The position numbers and the translations under genes were made by a program. A stretch of DNA of 64,000 nt, taken from contig NZ_CCBB010000003.1 in the NCBI RefSeq assembly GCF_000613185.1, forward strand, positions 1,488,001-1,552,000, in the 5' to 3' direction. Position 1 is the first letter of the stretch. Every line of letters starts with the position of its first letter. Below the pieces are notes generated by a model. The model did not search any database. It had not been told where the DNA came from and worked only from the letters and a program-made list of their open reading frames with translations. Positions 50,062 through 60,084 of this stretch are shown here, piece after piece. This DNA is from Mycolicibacterium cosmeticum. Its GTDB lineage: Bacteria; Actinomycetota; Actinomycetes; Mycobacteriales; Mycobacteriaceae.

Positions 50062-50718
50062 GTGATCACCACCTTCATCGCCGACGACCAGCCCATGGTC
50101 CGGCAGGGGTTCGGTGCGCTGCTGGCCGCGCAATCCGATATCCGGGTGCTCGGCGATGCGGGCAACGGCCGGGAGGCCGTGGGCGCGGTGTGCGACCTGG
50201 CCCCGGATGTGGTGCTGCTGGACGTCCGGATGCCCGTCCTGAACGGATTGGACGCCGCGCGCGAGATCCTGGCGCAGACGTCGTCGAAGGTGCTGATGCT
50301 GACCACGTTCGACATCGACGACTACGTGTACGCCGCGTTGCGCGCCGGTGCCAGCGGCTTCCTGCTCAAGGACGCCCCGGCCGAGGAGCTGATCCGGGCG
50401 GTGCGGGTGATCGCGGCGGGCGAGGCATTGCTCGCGCCGTCGGTCACCCGGCGGATGATCGCCGACCTGGTAGCACGCCCCACCGCACCGCGGCGATCCG
50501 CCGACGAGCTGGCCCGGCTGACCCCGCGCGAGACCGAGGTGCTGCACCTGGTGGCCCGCGGAATGTCGAATTCCGAGATCGCCGCCGAACTGTTCGTCTC
50601 CGAGGAGACGGTGAAAACCCATGTGGGGAACGTGTTCTCGAAACTGGGTCTGCGGGATCGGGCACAGGCTGTGGTGCTGGCCTACGAGACGGGTCTGGTG
50701 TCGCCGTTCGCGCGGTGA
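50062..50718 (+). CDS. LuxR/NarL-family response regulator
   Basis: 218 residues, partner of the kinase upstream. The receiver domain (1-118) begins [20 protein letters not shown], has the phospho-acceptor Asp in [13 protein letters not shown] near residue 54, and the conserved Lys in [16 protein letters not shown] near residue 104. The C-terminal LuxR helix-turn-helix is [48 protein letters not shown] (about 154-200). The GTG at 50062 puts the receiver start in register. Target genes are not known; autoregulation of the pair is likely. The pair is an insertion between gatA and pfkA relative to M. tuberculosis. Confidence 0.93.
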   Translation: MITTFIADDQPMVRQGFGALLAAQSDIRVLGDAGNGREAVGAVCDLAPDVVLLDVRMPVLNGLDAAREILAQTSSKVLMLTTFDIDDYVYAALRAGASGFLLKDAPAEELIRAVRVIAAGEALLAPSVTRRMIADLVARPTAPRRSADELARLTPRETEVLHLVARGMSNSEIAAELFVSEETVKTHVGNVFSKLGLRDRAQAVVLAYETGLVSPFAR

Positions 50719-50773
50719 CCGCACATCCCGCGCCGGTGCGCCCCGCCGGGACGGAACTGGCAGGATCTACACC

Positions 50774-51805
50774 ATGCGTATTGGCGTGCTGACTGGTGGT
50801 GGTGACTGTCCCGGGCTGAATGCGGTGATCAGGGCGGTGGTGCGGACCTGCGACCAGCGCTACGGATCCTCGGTGGTCGGCTTCCTCGACGGGTGGCGCG
50901 GCCTGCTGGAGGACCGCCGCGTGCAGTTGGCCAACGACGACCGCAACGACCGGCTGCTGGCCAAGGGCGGCACCATGCTGGGCACCGCGCGGGTCAATCC
51001 CGACGCGCTGCGGGCCGGCCTGGACCAGATCAAGCAGACGTTGGAGGACAACGGGATCGACGTGCTCATCCCGATCGGCGGCGAGGGCACGCTGACCGCG
51101 GCGCATTGGCTCTCCGAGGAGAACGTCCCGGTGGTCGGGGTGCCCAAGACCATCGACAACGACATCGACTGCACCGACGTGACCTTCGGCCACGACACCG
51201 CGCTGCAGATCGCCACCGAGGCCATCGACAGGCTGCACAGCACCGCCGAATCGCATCAGCGCGTCATGCTCGTCGAGGTGATGGGCCGGCACGCCGGCTG
51301 GATCGCGCTGAACGCGGGCATCGCCAGCGGCGCGCACATGACGTTGATCCCCGAGCAGCCGTTCGACGTCGAGGAGGTGTGCCGCCTGGTCAAGAAGCGT
51401 TTCCAGCACGGCTCTTCGCATTTCATCTGCGTGGTCGCCGAGGGCGCCAAGCCGGCGGAGGGCACCATGTCGCTGCGCCAGGGCGGGATGGACGAGTTCG
51501 GCCACGAGAAGTTCACCGGGGTGGCCCAGCAACTGGCCCTCGAGGTGGAGAAGCGCATCAAGAAGGACGTGCGGGTGACCGTCCTGGGTCACGTGCAGCG
51601 CGGCGGCACCCCGACCGCCTATGACCGGGTGCTGGCCACCCGGTTCGGGGTGAACGCCGCCGATGCCGCGCACGCCGGCGAGTTCGGCATGATGGTGTCG
51701 TTGCGCGGTCAGGACATCGGCACGGTTCCGCTGGCCGACGCGGTGCGCCAGCTCAAGCTGGTGCCCCAGTCCCGGTACGACGACGCCGCCGAATTCTTCG
51801 GCTGA
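50774..51805 (+). CDS. pfkA: 6-phosphofructokinase
   Basis: 343 residues; phosphorylates fructose 6-phosphate in glycolysis. The N-terminal [20 protein letters not shown] is the phosphate-binding start, and the active-site segment is [24 protein letters not shown]. The residue after GGEG (the position of E. coli Gly104) is of the ATP type, while Lys in PKTIDND (the position of Gly124) is the residue found in PPi-using and actinobacterial group III enzymes. That combination is typical of actinomycete ATP-dependent PFKs. [10 protein letters not shown] and [14 protein letters not shown] are further family motifs. It corresponds to Rv3010c. Confidence 0.95.
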   Translation: MRIGVLTGGGDCPGLNAVIRAVVRTCDQRYGSSVVGFLDGWRGLLEDRRVQLANDDRNDRLLAKGGTMLGTARVNPDALRAGLDQIKQTLEDNGIDVLIPIGGEGTLTAAHWLSEENVPVVGVPKTIDNDIDCTDVTFGHDTALQIATEAIDRLHSTAESHQRVMLVEVMGRHAGWIALNAGIASGAHMTLIPEQPFDVEEVCRLVKKRFQHGSSHFICVVAEGAKPAEGTMSLRQGGMDEFGHEKFTGVAQQLALEVEKRIKKDVRVTVLGHVQRGGTPTAYDRVLATRFGVNAADAAHAGEFGMMVSLRGQDIGTVPLADAVRQLKLVPQSRYDDAAEFFG

Positions 51806-51836
51806 CGGGGCGTTTTTCGGCCGACAGGCCTCCCAC

Positions 51837-51842
51837 TAGGAT
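51837..51842 (+). promoter_or_regulatory. -10 box for gatB
   Basis: TAGGAT ends 7 nt before the gatB ATG at 51850. Confidence 0.45.
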
Positions 51843-51849
51843 CGACGCC

Positions 51850-53352
51850 ATGTCTGTCGATACCGCCGAGCTCCTGGACTACGACGAGGTCATCGCCGCC
51901 TTCGACCCCGTCATGGGCATGGAGGTGCACGTCGAGCTGTCGACCGCCACCAAGATGTTCTGCGGCTGCGCCAACGAGTTCGGCGCCGCACCCAACACCC
52001 AGGTGTGCCCGGTCTGCCTGGGGCTGCCCGGCTCCCTGCCGGTGCTCAACGAGGCCGCCGTCGAATCGGCGATCCGGATCGGGCTGGCGCTCAACTGCGC
52101 CATCGCGCCGTGGGGGCGGTTCGCCAGGAAGAACTACTTCTACCCGGACCAGCCGAAGAACTACCAGATCAGCCAGTACGACGAGCCCATCGCGGTCAAC
52201 GGCTACCTCGACGTCCCGCTGGACGACGGCACCACCTTCCGCGTCGAGATCGAGCGCGCGCACATGGAGGAGGACACCGGCAAGCTGACCCACCTGGGCA
52301 GCGACACCGGCCGGATCGCCGGGGCGACCACCTCGCTGGCCGACTTCAACCGGGCCGGGGTGCCGCTGATCGAGATCGTCACCAAGCCCATCGAGGGCAC
52401 CGGCGAGCGGGCACCCGAGATCGCGCGCGCCTACGTCACCGCGCTGCGCGATCTGCTGCGTGCCCTGGATGTCTCCGACGTCCGGATGGACCAGGGGTCG
52501 ATGCGCTGCGACTCGAACGTGTCCCTGAAACCCAAGGGCGCCAACGAGTTCGGCACCCGCACCGAGACGAAGAACGTCAACTCGCTCAAGAGCGTCGAGG
52601 TGGCCGTGCGCTACGAGATGCGCAGGCAGGCGGCGGTACTGACCTCGGGCGGCACCGTCACGCAGGAGACCCGGCATTTCCACGAGGCCGGGTACACCAC
52701 GGCCGGGCGCAGCAAGGAGACCGCACAGGATTACCGGTACTTCCCGGAGCCGGACCTGGAGCCGGTGGCCCCCAGTGCCGAGCTGGTGCAGCGCCTGAGT
52801 ACCACCATCCCCGAACTACCGTGGCTGGCGCGCAAGCGGATTCAGCAGGAATGGGGTATCTCCGACGAGGTGATGCGCGACCTGGTGAACAACGGCGCGA
52901 TCGACCTGGTGGCCGCGACGGTGGCCCAGGGTGCCTCCAGCGAGGCAGCGCGCGCGTGGTGGGGCAACTTCCTGGTGCAGAAGGCCAACGAGAGCGGCGT
53001 CGAATTGGACGCGCTGCCCATCACGCCCGAGCAGGTGGCCGCGGTGGTCAAACTGGTCGACGACGGGAAGCTGTCCAACAAGTTGGCCCGCCAGGTGGTC
53101 GAGGGTGTGCTGGCCGGTGAGGGCGAGCCCGAGCAGGTGATGACCGATCGCGGGCTGGTGGTGGTGCGCGACGACTCGCTGATCCAGGCCGCCATCGACG
53201 ACGCGCTGCAGGCTCAACCCGATATCGCCGAGAAGATCCGCGGCGGCAAGGTGCAGGCCGCCGGCGCCATCGTCGGCGCGGTGATGAAGGCCACCAAGGG
53301 CCAGGCCGACGCCGCGCGGGTGCGCGAACTGGTGATCGCCGCTTGTAGCTAG
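51850..53352 (+). CDS. gatB: Asp-tRNA(Asn)/Glu-tRNA(Gln) amidotransferase subunit B
   Basis: 500 residues. GatB activates the mischarged aminoacyl-tRNA with ATP and transfers ammonia delivered from GatA. The cradle domain starts [23 protein letters not shown] and contains the Cys-rich zinc site [27 protein letters not shown] near residue 38-64. [17 protein letters not shown] and [13 protein letters not shown] follow. The C-terminal YqeY-like tail binding tRNA runs from about residue 350 to the end ([29 protein letters not shown]). It corresponds to Rv3009c and completes the complex with gatCA 3 kb upstream. Confidence 0.96.
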   Translation: MSVDTAELLDYDEVIAAFDPVMGMEVHVELSTATKMFCGCANEFGAAPNTQVCPVCLGLPGSLPVLNEAAVESAIRIGLALNCAIAPWGRFARKNYFYPDQPKNYQISQYDEPIAVNGYLDVPLDDGTTFRVEIERAHMEEDTGKLTHLGSDTGRIAGATTSLADFNRAGVPLIEIVTKPIEGTGERAPEIARAYVTALRDLLRALDVSDVRMDQGSMRCDSNVSLKPKGANEFGTRTETKNVNSLKSVEVAVRYEMRRQAAVLTSGGTVTQETRHFHEAGYTTAGRSKETAQDYRYFPEPDLEPVAPSAELVQRLSTTIPELPWLARKRIQQEWGISDEVMRDLVNNGAIDLVAATVAQGASSEAARAWWGNFLVQKANESGVELDALPITPEQVAAVVKLVDDGKLSNKLARQVVEGVLAGEGEPEQVMTDRGLVVVRDDSLIQAAIDDALQAQPDIAEKIRGGKVQAAGAIVGAVMKATKGQADAARVRELVIAACS

Positions 53353-53364
53353 TTCAGCCGGTGG

Positions 53365-54495
53365 CTAGGTCTTGTCCGCGTTGCTGCGCGGGAAGCCGCC
53401 ACCGGACGGGAACAGCGGGAACACCACGTCGTCGAGCTTCTCGGCGTCGCCGGAGGTCTTGTTGATGGTGCCGCCCCAGACGTTGCCGTCCGGGGACACC
53501 GCCAGCGCCCAGGCGTGCCCGTGCTGATCCTGGCGCACCACCTCGGGCTCGCCGGTCACCGCGCCGGTGTCCGGGGCCATCCGCACCGCGACCGTCTGCT
53601 TGGTGTTCACCAGGTTGACCAGCACGGCGCCGTCGAGCGCGGCGCAGCCGGCCACCCCGGGCTTGTCCGGCCAGCTCCACACCGTGGACACCTTGGAGTC
53701 CTTGCTGATCTTCTGCAGCCGGTCGGCCGTCGGGGTCCGGTCGGTGATGTAGAGCGACCCGTCGGCCGGGTCGGTGCACATCGAGCCCGCCGCACCCATC
53801 CCGGACAGCGCGGTGGTCGGCGGGGCCTGGTCGATGGTGGTCGGCTGCTCGATACGCAGCACCTTGCCCGCCAGCGAAGCCGGGTCGTTGGCCAGGGCCG
53901 GGTTGCCCGCATCCCCGGTCTGCACCACCAGCGTGGTCGGGCTGGTGAAGATCAGCGACCCGGCGTTACCGGTGGCGCCCTTCGGGATGCCGGTCAGCAG
54001 CGGCTTGGGCACGTCACCGTCGGCGATGCGGATCACCCGGTTGTCGGTCGGGGTGCTGATGTAGGCGTACATCAGCCGGTCCTGCGAGTAGGTGGGGGAC
54101 AGCACGATGTCCAGCAGGCCGCCGTCACCGGACGGGTCGACCGGGATGACCACCTTCACCGTCGGCTCGGCCTTGGTCGAGACGTTCTTCACCGCGCCCG
54201 TCGTGCGCTCGGCGACCAGCGCCGACTGGCTGTCCGGGAGCATGATCAAGCCGCTGGTGCTCTCCAGGCAGCCCTGCATGACGCCGGGGGCCGGGCATGC
54301 CTTGGGGAAGGGCGTGCCGGGCAGCGGCGGGGGCGGCGGTGGTGACGACGAGGGCGGGGCCTCCATCTGCGGTTCGGTGGTGAACGGTTGCGACTGGGCG
54401 TCGTCGAACCGGGCGCAACCGGCGCCCACCACCATCACCGCGCACAGCACCGCGGCGCTGCGAAGCGCCGTGAGCGTCGGCCCGCCCTCTCTCAT
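53365..54495 (-). CDS. lppZ: Lipoprotein with sorbosone-dehydrogenase-like beta-propeller (LppZ)
   Basis: 376 residues. A signal peptide ends in the lipobox GAGC near residue 27, followed by a Pro-rich linker (PPSSSPPPPPPLPG) and a six-bladed propeller of the soluble glucose/sorbosone dehydrogenase type (LLDIVLSPTYSQDRLMYAYIS, VVQTGDAGNPALANDPASLAGKVLRIEQPTT, DGSLYITDRTPTADRLQKIS). The NPALANDPASLAGKVLRI segment is the family signature. It is anchored outside the membrane. It corresponds to LppZ (Rv3006); enzymatic activity is unproven. A TAGTCT box 7 nt upstream supports the ATG at 54495. Confidence 0.88.
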   Translation of the reverse strand: MREGGPTLTALRSAAVLCAVMVVGAGCARFDDAQSQPFTTEPQMEAPPSSSPPPPPPLPGTPFPKACPAPGVMQGCLESTSGLIMLPDSQSALVAERTTGAVKNVSTKAEPTVKVVIPVDPSGDGGLLDIVLSPTYSQDRLMYAYISTPTDNRVIRIADGDVPKPLLTGIPKGATGNAGSLIFTSPTTLVVQTGDAGNPALANDPASLAGKVLRIEQPTTIDQAPPTTALSGMGAAGSMCTDPADGSLYITDRTPTADRLQKISKDSKVSTVWSWPDKPGVAGCAALDGAVLVNLVNTKQTVAVRMAPDTGAVTGEPEVVRQDQHGHAWALAVSPDGNVWGGTINKTSGDAEKLDDVVFPLFPSGGGFPRSNADKT

Positions 54496-54502
54496 GCAGG
54501 CC

Positions 54503-54508
54503 AGACTA
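54503..54508 (-). promoter_or_regulatory. -10 box for lppZ
   Basis: TAGTCT on the minus strand ends 7 nt before the ATG at 54495. Confidence 0.45.
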
Positions 54509-54642
54509 CGGATGGTTTCGTCGGGCGCGCCATGAAGGTGCCCACCCCCGGCCCGTCGCGGCGCAGTGTCACGACTGTGCATCGGTGTGGATACGTGGGC
54601 ATTTGTACCGCGCCAATCCCGAGTCTCGGCGTGTCTTGCACT

Positions 54643-54648
54643 TACCCT
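54643..54648 (+). promoter_or_regulatory. -10 box for the DoxX-family gene
   Basis: TACCCT ends 7 nt before the GTG at 54656. Confidence 0.4.
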
Positions 54649-54655
54649 GGCAATC

Positions 54656-55477
54656 GTGACCGCTGAACCTCATGACGTGACCGATTGGCAACGGCCGGCG
54701 TCGGCGCGGCTGGTCGACCCCGAAGACGACCTTCCCTCGTCGACGTACGGGGGCGATTTCGAGACGACGGCGATCCCGCGGTACGACACCAGCGGGACCG
54801 CCAAACCCGACCAGCCGAGCTATCCGCTGCTCGGTGAGCCGGAACCGTTGCCCTATGCGGCACCGAATCCCTATGCGGCGGCTCCGGTCGCCCCGGCGGT
54901 TCCCACCGAGATCGAACCGCTCGACGCCGACCAGCGCATCCGCGCGGCGGGTCGGCGCGGCACCGCCGACCTGGGCCTGCTCCTGCTGCGCGCCGGGTTG
55001 GGGGCGCTGCTGGTGGTGCACGGTCTGCAGAAGGCTTTCGGCTGGTGGGGCGGGGCGGGCCTGGGCGGATTCCAGGGGTCGCTGACCGAGCTCGGCTACC
55101 AGCACGCCGGTCTGATCACCTACGTCGCGGCCGGTGCGCAGATCGGTGCGGGCGTGCTGCTGGTGCTCGGGCTGTTCACCCCGCTGGCCGCCGCGGCCGC
55201 GCTCGCCTACCTGATCAACGCCCTGCTGGCGTCGGTCGCCGCGAGCCCCGATCACAGTTTCGTCAGCTTCGTCGTGCCGTCCGGGCACGAGCATCAGGTC
55301 ACCCTCGTGCTGGTGGCCGCGGCGCTGATCCTGACCGGCCCGGGACGCTACGGGCTGGACGCCGGCCGGGGCTGGGCCCGTCGGCCGTTCGTCGGATCGT
55401 TCCTGGCGTTGCTGCTGGGTGTCGGGGTCGGCGTCGGTTTCTGGGTGCTGCTCAACGGCGCCAATCCGATCGGTTAG
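54656..55477 (+). CDS. DoxX-family membrane protein (Rv3005c-like)
   Basis: 273 residues. An acidic, Pro-rich cytoplasmic N-terminus (about 1-95) is followed by a DoxX domain with four membrane segments (ADLGLLLLRAGLGALLVVHGLQKAFGWWGGAGLGGF; YVAAGAQIGAGVLLVLGLFTPLAAAAALAYLINALLAS; VTLVLVAAALILTGPGRYGLDAGRGW), and a further C-terminal segment. It corresponds to M. tuberculosis Rv3005c, described there as a partner of superoxide dismutase and a thiosulfate sulfurtransferase in a membrane redox complex. The GTG at 54656 is chosen from the -10 box spacing and because the sequence is then in frame with the conserved acidic head. Confidence 0.85.
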   Translation: MTAEPHDVTDWQRPASARLVDPEDDLPSSTYGGDFETTAIPRYDTSGTAKPDQPSYPLLGEPEPLPYAAPNPYAAAPVAPAVPTEIEPLDADQRIRAAGRRGTADLGLLLLRAGLGALLVVHGLQKAFGWWGGAGLGGFQGSLTELGYQHAGLITYVAAGAQIGAGVLLVLGLFTPLAAAAALAYLINALLASVAASPDHSFVSFVVPSGHEHQVTLVLVAAALILTGPGRYGLDAGRGWARRPFVGSFLALLLGVGVGVGFWVLLNGANPIG

Positions 55478-55867
55478 TCACTCGTACGGGTTGGGCACCC
55501 GGCCGCCGCTGGCGGCGGTCAGCAACGGCAGCGTGGAGAAGGTGACCGCGGGCAGCACCAGTTCGCTGCCGTCGGTGAGCCGGGCCCTGGCCCACGAACT
55601 CCTGGTGAAGCGCAGCCCGTCGATCTGCGACCAATCCACCGTGCGGCTGTGCAGCAGCGTGCGGGCGGTGACGTGGTCCCGGTCGGCCACCGTGCGATAC
55701 CGAATGATGGCCGCTGACAACAGGATCGGTAGGACGAGCAGCACCGCGGCGTAACCGGGCCAGGCGAAGATCAGGGCGAGCAGACCCAGGGTGAAGAACC
55801 CCACCCCGAAATGGGCCATCGGGGAGATGCGGATGACGACATCGGTCTGTGCACGAGCGGAACTCAC
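55478..55867 (-). CDS. cfp6: PH-domain membrane protein, low-molecular-weight antigen Cfp6-like
   Basis: 129 residues. Two adjacent membrane segments (HFGVGFFTLGLLALIFAWPGYAAVLLVLPILLSAAII) are followed by a small PH-like domain (VTARTLLHSRTVDWSQIDGLRFTRSSWARARLTDGSELVLPAVTF). It matches remembered Cfp6 (Rv3004), including the ending GRVPNPYE. Function unknown; the PH part may bind membrane components at the inner face. The start is uncertain: the GTG at 55867 is used, the ATGs at 55876 and near 55819 are alternatives, the latter matching the M. tuberculosis annotation. It abuts the convergent DoxX gene. Confidence 0.85.
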   Translation of the reverse strand: MSSARAQTDVVIRISPMAHFGVGFFTLGLLALIFAWPGYAAVLLVLPILLSAAIIRYRTVADRDHVTARTLLHSRTVDWSQIDGLRFTRSSWARARLTDGSELVLPAVTFSTLPLLTAASGGRVPNPYE

Positions 55868-55930
55868 GCCCACCATCTTCGCACCGCGTCGTCGGCCCAC
55901 CGTCACGCATCGGTGTTCGGCTGGGGCAAT

Positions 55931-55960
55931 TTGACCTTTGACCAGTACGCGGGCTACCGT
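55931..55960 (+). promoter_or_regulatory. Promoter of the ilv leader and ilvBNC operon
   Basis: The -35 box is TTGACC (55931-55936) and the -10 box TACCGT (55955-55960), with an 18-bp spacer. The expected transcription start coincides with the ATG of the leader peptide at 55969, so the leader is translated from the first base of the mRNA. Confidence 0.65.
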
Positions 55961-55968
55961 CGGTTGTT

Positions 55969-56040
55969 ATGCAGACCCCCGAGATTCTCGTAGTACTTGG
56001 TTGGCGCGTTGATGCCGCGCTAGCCCTCACTCGGGCATAG
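55969..56040 (+). CDS. ilv operon leader peptide
   Basis: A 23-codon frame begins at the predicted transcription start. Residues 6-10 are Ile-Leu-Val-Val-Leu, and further Val and Leu codons follow at 14, 18 and 20. Concentration of exactly the three amino acids made by the ilv genes is the hallmark of a transcription attenuator leader. Stalling at codons 6-10 would put the ribosome next to the left arm of the hairpin that begins at 55999. It is followed by a terminator and then ilvB. Confidence 0.8.
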   Translation: MQTPEILVVLGWRVDAALALTRA

Positions 56041-56063
56041 CACACAGCATCGACGCGCCAACC
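55999..56063 (+). promoter_or_regulatory. Pause hairpin of the ilv attenuator
   Basis: GGTTGGCGCGTTGATGC (55999-56015) pairs with GCATCGACGCGCCAACC (56047-56063), 17 bp with a single G-U wobble. The left arm lies inside the leader peptide directly after the Ile-Leu-Val-Val-Leu codons, and the right arm shares its last four bases with the terminator stem. Confidence 0.75.
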
Positions 56064-56097
56064 CTCGTACAGCGGCTCCCGCTGACGGGGGTTTTTT
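56060..56097 (+). terminator. Attenuator terminator upstream of ilvB
   Basis: The stem 56060-56075 (AACCCTCGTACAGCGG) pairs with 56079-56093 (CCGCTGACGGGGGTT) around a 3-nt loop, with one bulged A and one G-U pair, and ends in TTTTTT at 56092-56097. This is the clearest intrinsic terminator in the window and lies 55 bp before ilvB. Confidence 0.85.
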
Positions 56098-56119
56098 CTT
56101 GCCCAAGTACCGAACAGTC

Positions 56120-56155
56120 ATGAATCCCACCCCCGAGACGAAGAGGACACCGTGA
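56120..56155 (+). CDS. 11-codon mini-ORF coupled to ilvB
   Basis: ATG 56120 opens a frame of 11 codons whose TGA (56153-56155) overlaps the ilvB GTG (GTGA). It lies after the terminator and could deliver ribosomes to the GTG start. There is no strong ribosome site before it, so it may be fortuitous. Confidence 0.35.
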   Translation: MNPTPETKRTP

Positions 56156-58008
56156 GCGCTCCCACCACGCGGCCCCCCGAATCCGCCCAGCGCGCGAACG
56201 CACATGTGGCGCCCGCCAAGACGGCACCGCAGCCCAAACATGTTGCGCCCATTGAACTTACCGGCGCCCAGTCGGTTGTTCGCTCCCTGGAGGAGATCGG
56301 CGTCGAGGTGATCTTCGGGATCCCCGGCGGGGCGGTGCTGCCGGTGTACGACCCGCTCTACGACTCGCAGAAGCTGCGCCACGTGCTGGTCCGGCACGAG
56401 CAGGGCGCCGGGCACGCCGCCAGTGGGTACGCCCACGCCACCGGCAAGGTCGGTGTGATGATGGCCACCTCGGGGCCGGGCGCCACGAACCTGGTCACCC
56501 CGCTGGCCGACGCGCAGATGGACTCCATCCCGGTCGTCGCGATCACCGGGCAGGTCGGGCGCGGCCTGATCGGCACCGACGCCTTCCAGGAAGCCGATAT
56601 CACCGGCATGACCATGCCGATCACCAAGCACAACTTCCTGGTGCGCGACGGCGACGACATCCCGCGGGTGATCGCCGAGGCGTTCCACATCGCCCAGTCC
56701 GGCCGCCCCGGCGCGGTGCTCGTCGACATCCCGAAGGACATCCTGCAGGGCCAGTGCACCTTCTCCTGGCCGCCGGTGATGGACCTGCCCGGGTACAAGC
56801 CGAACACCAAGCCGCACAGCCGGCAGGTCCGCGAGGCCGCCAAGCTGATCGCCGAGGCCCGCAAGCCGGTGCTCTATGTCGGCGGCGGCGTGATCCGCGG
56901 CGAGGCGACCGCCGAACTGATGGACCTGGCCGAACTGACCGGCATCCCGGTGGTCACCACCCTGATGGCGCGCGGCGCGTTCCCCGACAGCCACCCCCAG
57001 CACATGGGCATGCCGGGCATGCACGGGTCGGTCTCAGCGGTGGCTGCGCTGCAGAAGAGCGATCTGCTGATCGCCCTGGGCACCCGCTTCGACGACCGCG
57101 TCACCGGCAAGCTGGAATCCTTCGCTCCCGACGCCAAGGTCATCCACGCCGATATCGACCCGGCCGAGATCGGTAAGAACCGGCACGCCGACGTGCCGAT
57201 CGTGGGCGATGTCCGCAACGTCATCACCGACCTGCTGGAGGTGCTGCGCCGCGATGGCGTCAATGCGGCGTCGCTGAAGCTGGACAACTGGTGGGAGTAC
57301 CTGTCCAGCATCAAGGCGACCTACCCGTTGAGCTACGGCCCGCAGAGCGACGGCAGCCTGAGCCCCGAGTTCGTCATCGAGAAACTGGGCCAGATCGCCG
57401 GTCCGGAGGCGCTCTACGTGGCGGGTGTGGGCCAGCACCAGATGTGGGCCGCCCAGTTCGTCAAGTACGAGAACCCCAAGACGTGGCTGAACTCCGGCGG
57501 TCTGGGCACCATGGGCTTCGCCATCCCGGCGGCCATGGGCGCCAAGTTCGCCAGGCCGGAGGCCGAGGTGTGGGCGATCGACGGTGACGGCTGCTTCCAG
57601 ATGACCAATCAGGAACTGGCCACCTGCGCCATCGAGGGCGCGCCCATCAAGGTGGCGCTGATCAACAACGGCAACCTCGGCATGGTGCGGCAGTGGCAGA
57701 CGCTGTTCTACGAGGAGCGCTACAGCCAGACGAACCTGTCGACGCACAGCCACCGGATCCCGGATTTCGTGAAGCTGGCCGAGGCGCTGGGTTGTGTCGG
57801 ATTGCGGTGTGAGCGCGCCGAAGACGTCGAAGACGTGATCAACCAGGCGCGGGCCATCAACGACCGCCCGGTGGTCATCGACTTCATCGTCGGCGCCGAC
57901 GCCCAGGTGTGGCCGATGGTCGCCGCCGGCACCAGCAACGACGAGATCCAGGCCGCGCGCGGCATCCGGCCGCTGTTCGACGACGAAGGAAACGAGGGAC
58001 ACGCGTGA
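56152..58008 (+). CDS. ilvB: Acetolactate synthase large subunit
   Basis: 618 residues; first common enzyme of isoleucine, valine and leucine synthesis, using ThDP, FAD and magnesium. A polar N-terminal extension (1-38) precedes the catalytic core. The ThDP-activating Glu is in [18 protein letters not shown] near residue 82, the central FAD domain has [17 protein letters not shown], and the ThDP/Mg motif [15 protein letters not shown]...[12 protein letters not shown] is near residue 480-515. GTG 56152 follows AGAGGA. It corresponds to ilvB1 (Rv3003c). Expression is probably controlled by the leader attenuator. It overlaps ilvN by 4 bp. Confidence 0.96.
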   Translation: MSAPTTRPPESAQRANAHVAPAKTAPQPKHVAPIELTGAQSVVRSLEEIGVEVIFGIPGGAVLPVYDPLYDSQKLRHVLVRHEQGAGHAASGYAHATGKVGVMMATSGPGATNLVTPLADAQMDSIPVVAITGQVGRGLIGTDAFQEADITGMTMPITKHNFLVRDGDDIPRVIAEAFHIAQSGRPGAVLVDIPKDILQGQCTFSWPPVMDLPGYKPNTKPHSRQVREAAKLIAEARKPVLYVGGGVIRGEATAELMDLAELTGIPVVTTLMARGAFPDSHPQHMGMPGMHGSVSAVAALQKSDLLIALGTRFDDRVTGKLESFAPDAKVIHADIDPAEIGKNRHADVPIVGDVRNVITDLLEVLRRDGVNAASLKLDNWWEYLSSIKATYPLSYGPQSDGSLSPEFVIEKLGQIAGPEALYVAGVGQHQMWAAQFVKYENPKTWLNSGGLGTMGFAIPAAMGAKFARPEAEVWAIDGDGCFQMTNQELATCAIEGAPIKVALINNGNLGMVRQWQTLFYEERYSQTNLSTHSHRIPDFVKLAEALGCVGLRCERAEDVEDVINQARAINDRPVVIDFIVGADAQVWPMVAAGTSNDEIQAARGIRPLFDDEGNEGHA

Positions 58009-58482
58009 GCGCCACGACCCACACCCTGAGCGTCCTCGTCGAGGACAAACCCGGCGTCCTGGCCCGGGTCGCGTCGCTGTTCTCGCGGCGCGGGTTCAAC
58101 ATCCAGAGCCTGGCCGTCGGGGCCACCGAGCAGAAGCACCTTTCCCGGATGACCATCGTCGTCGAGGTCGAGGACTTCCCGCTGGAGCAGGTCACCAAGC
58201 AGCTCAACAAGCTGATCAACGTCATCAAGATCGTCGAGCAGGACGAGGAGCAGTCGGTCTCGCGCGAGCTGGCGCTGATCAAGGTGCGCACCGATCCGGC
58301 CACCCGCAGCCAGGTGATCGAGGCGGTCAATCTGTTCCGTGCCAAGGTGGTGGACGTGTCCACCGAGTCCCTGACGATCGAGGCCACCGGGACCCCTGCC
58401 AAACTGGAGGCGTTTTTGCGGGTGCTGGAACCGTACGGGATCCGTGAGATCGTGCAGTCCGGCATCGTGTCCCTGGCCCGCG

Positions 58483-58511
<29 letters not shown>
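58005..58511 (+). CDS. ilvN: Acetolactate synthase small (regulatory) subunit
   Basis: 168 residues. The N-terminal ACT domain [36 protein letters not shown] (residues 6-41) binds valine for feedback inhibition. The C-terminal activation domain ([50 protein letters not shown]) contacts the large subunit. The GTG overlaps the ilvB stop (GTGA). Directly after the stop there is a second, slightly diverged copy of the last 32 bp of the gene including a stop codon. It corresponds to Rv3002c. Confidence 0.96.
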
Positions 58512-59599
<1,088 letters not shown>

Positions 59600-59607
59600 T
59601 TTTCCCG

Positions 59608-59658
59608 CGATTTGTGCACGTTCCGTAACGCCAGGCGGTACGGAACGTGCACAAATCG
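59608..59658. terminator. 51-bp near-perfect palindrome between convergent ilvC and the 141-aa gene
   Basis: CGATTTGTGCACGTTCCGTA at 59608-59627 is the exact reverse complement of 59639-59658. The centre CGCC-A-GGCG extends the stem to about 24 bp with one A/G mismatch and a single-base loop. It lies 8 bp after the ilvC stop and 1 bp before the stop of the opposite gene, so it can serve as a bidirectional terminator. Its length and symmetry also fit a dispersed REP-type element. Confidence 0.7.
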
Positions 59659-60084
59659 TTATGGGGTGGCCTCGTGCCCGTCGCGACCCTTGGTGCGACG
59701 GTCCTCTTTCATCTCGGCCTCGAACACGTGACGCCGGCCGCCCATCAGCTCGTCGCGGACCCGCTTCTCGTGCTCGCGGAACCGCTGCCAGTAGTCGTCG
59801 TCGAATTCCTCGACCACTTGGAACGTCCAGCGGCCGCGGATGACGTTGCGGCCGATCATGTCCTCGCTCAGCCGGTCGGCGGCCTCGGTGTGCCCGGCGG
59901 CGCGCAGGGCATCGGCGGCCTCACCGAGCAGCAGGTCGGCGTGGCCCATCAACTGGTGGAACGAATACAGATGGCCCCGCGCGCGCTCGACGTACTCCAG
60001 CGCCTCGGACACTTTGCCCACGGCCTCGACGGTCTCGTCGCTGACGCCGGCCGGGCGGGCGTGCGCGTCGTCCAGCTTCGTCAT
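59659..60084 (-). CDS. Conserved helical protein of unknown function
   Basis: 141 residues, almost entirely charged helices (VEAVGKVSEALEYVERARGHLYSFHQLMGHADLLLGEAADALRAAGHTEAADRLSEDMIGRNVIRGRWTFQVVEEFDDDYWQRFREHEKRVRDELMGGRRHVFEAEMKED abbreviated here by its blocks at residues 20-60, 60-85 and 90-125). No signal peptide or membrane segment is seen. The GRW and DDYW aromatic cluster near residue 88-100 is conserved-looking. The ATG at 60084 overlaps the stop of the DUF2945 gene upstream by 4 bp, so the two are co-translated. No function can be assigned. Confidence 0.8.
   Translation of the reverse strand: MTKLDDAHARPAGVSDETVEAVGKVSEALEYVERARGHLYSFHQLMGHADLLLGEAADALRAAGHTEAADRLSEDMIGRNVIRGRWTFQVVEEFDDDYWQRFREHEKRVRDELMGGRRHVFEAEMKEDRRTKGRDGHEATP

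Noticed and set aside
51806..51849. GC-rich stretch with TTTTT between pfkA and gatB as a terminator.
   Set aside because: No stable stem precedes the short T run; the GGCC motifs after it give only a short imperfect hairpin.
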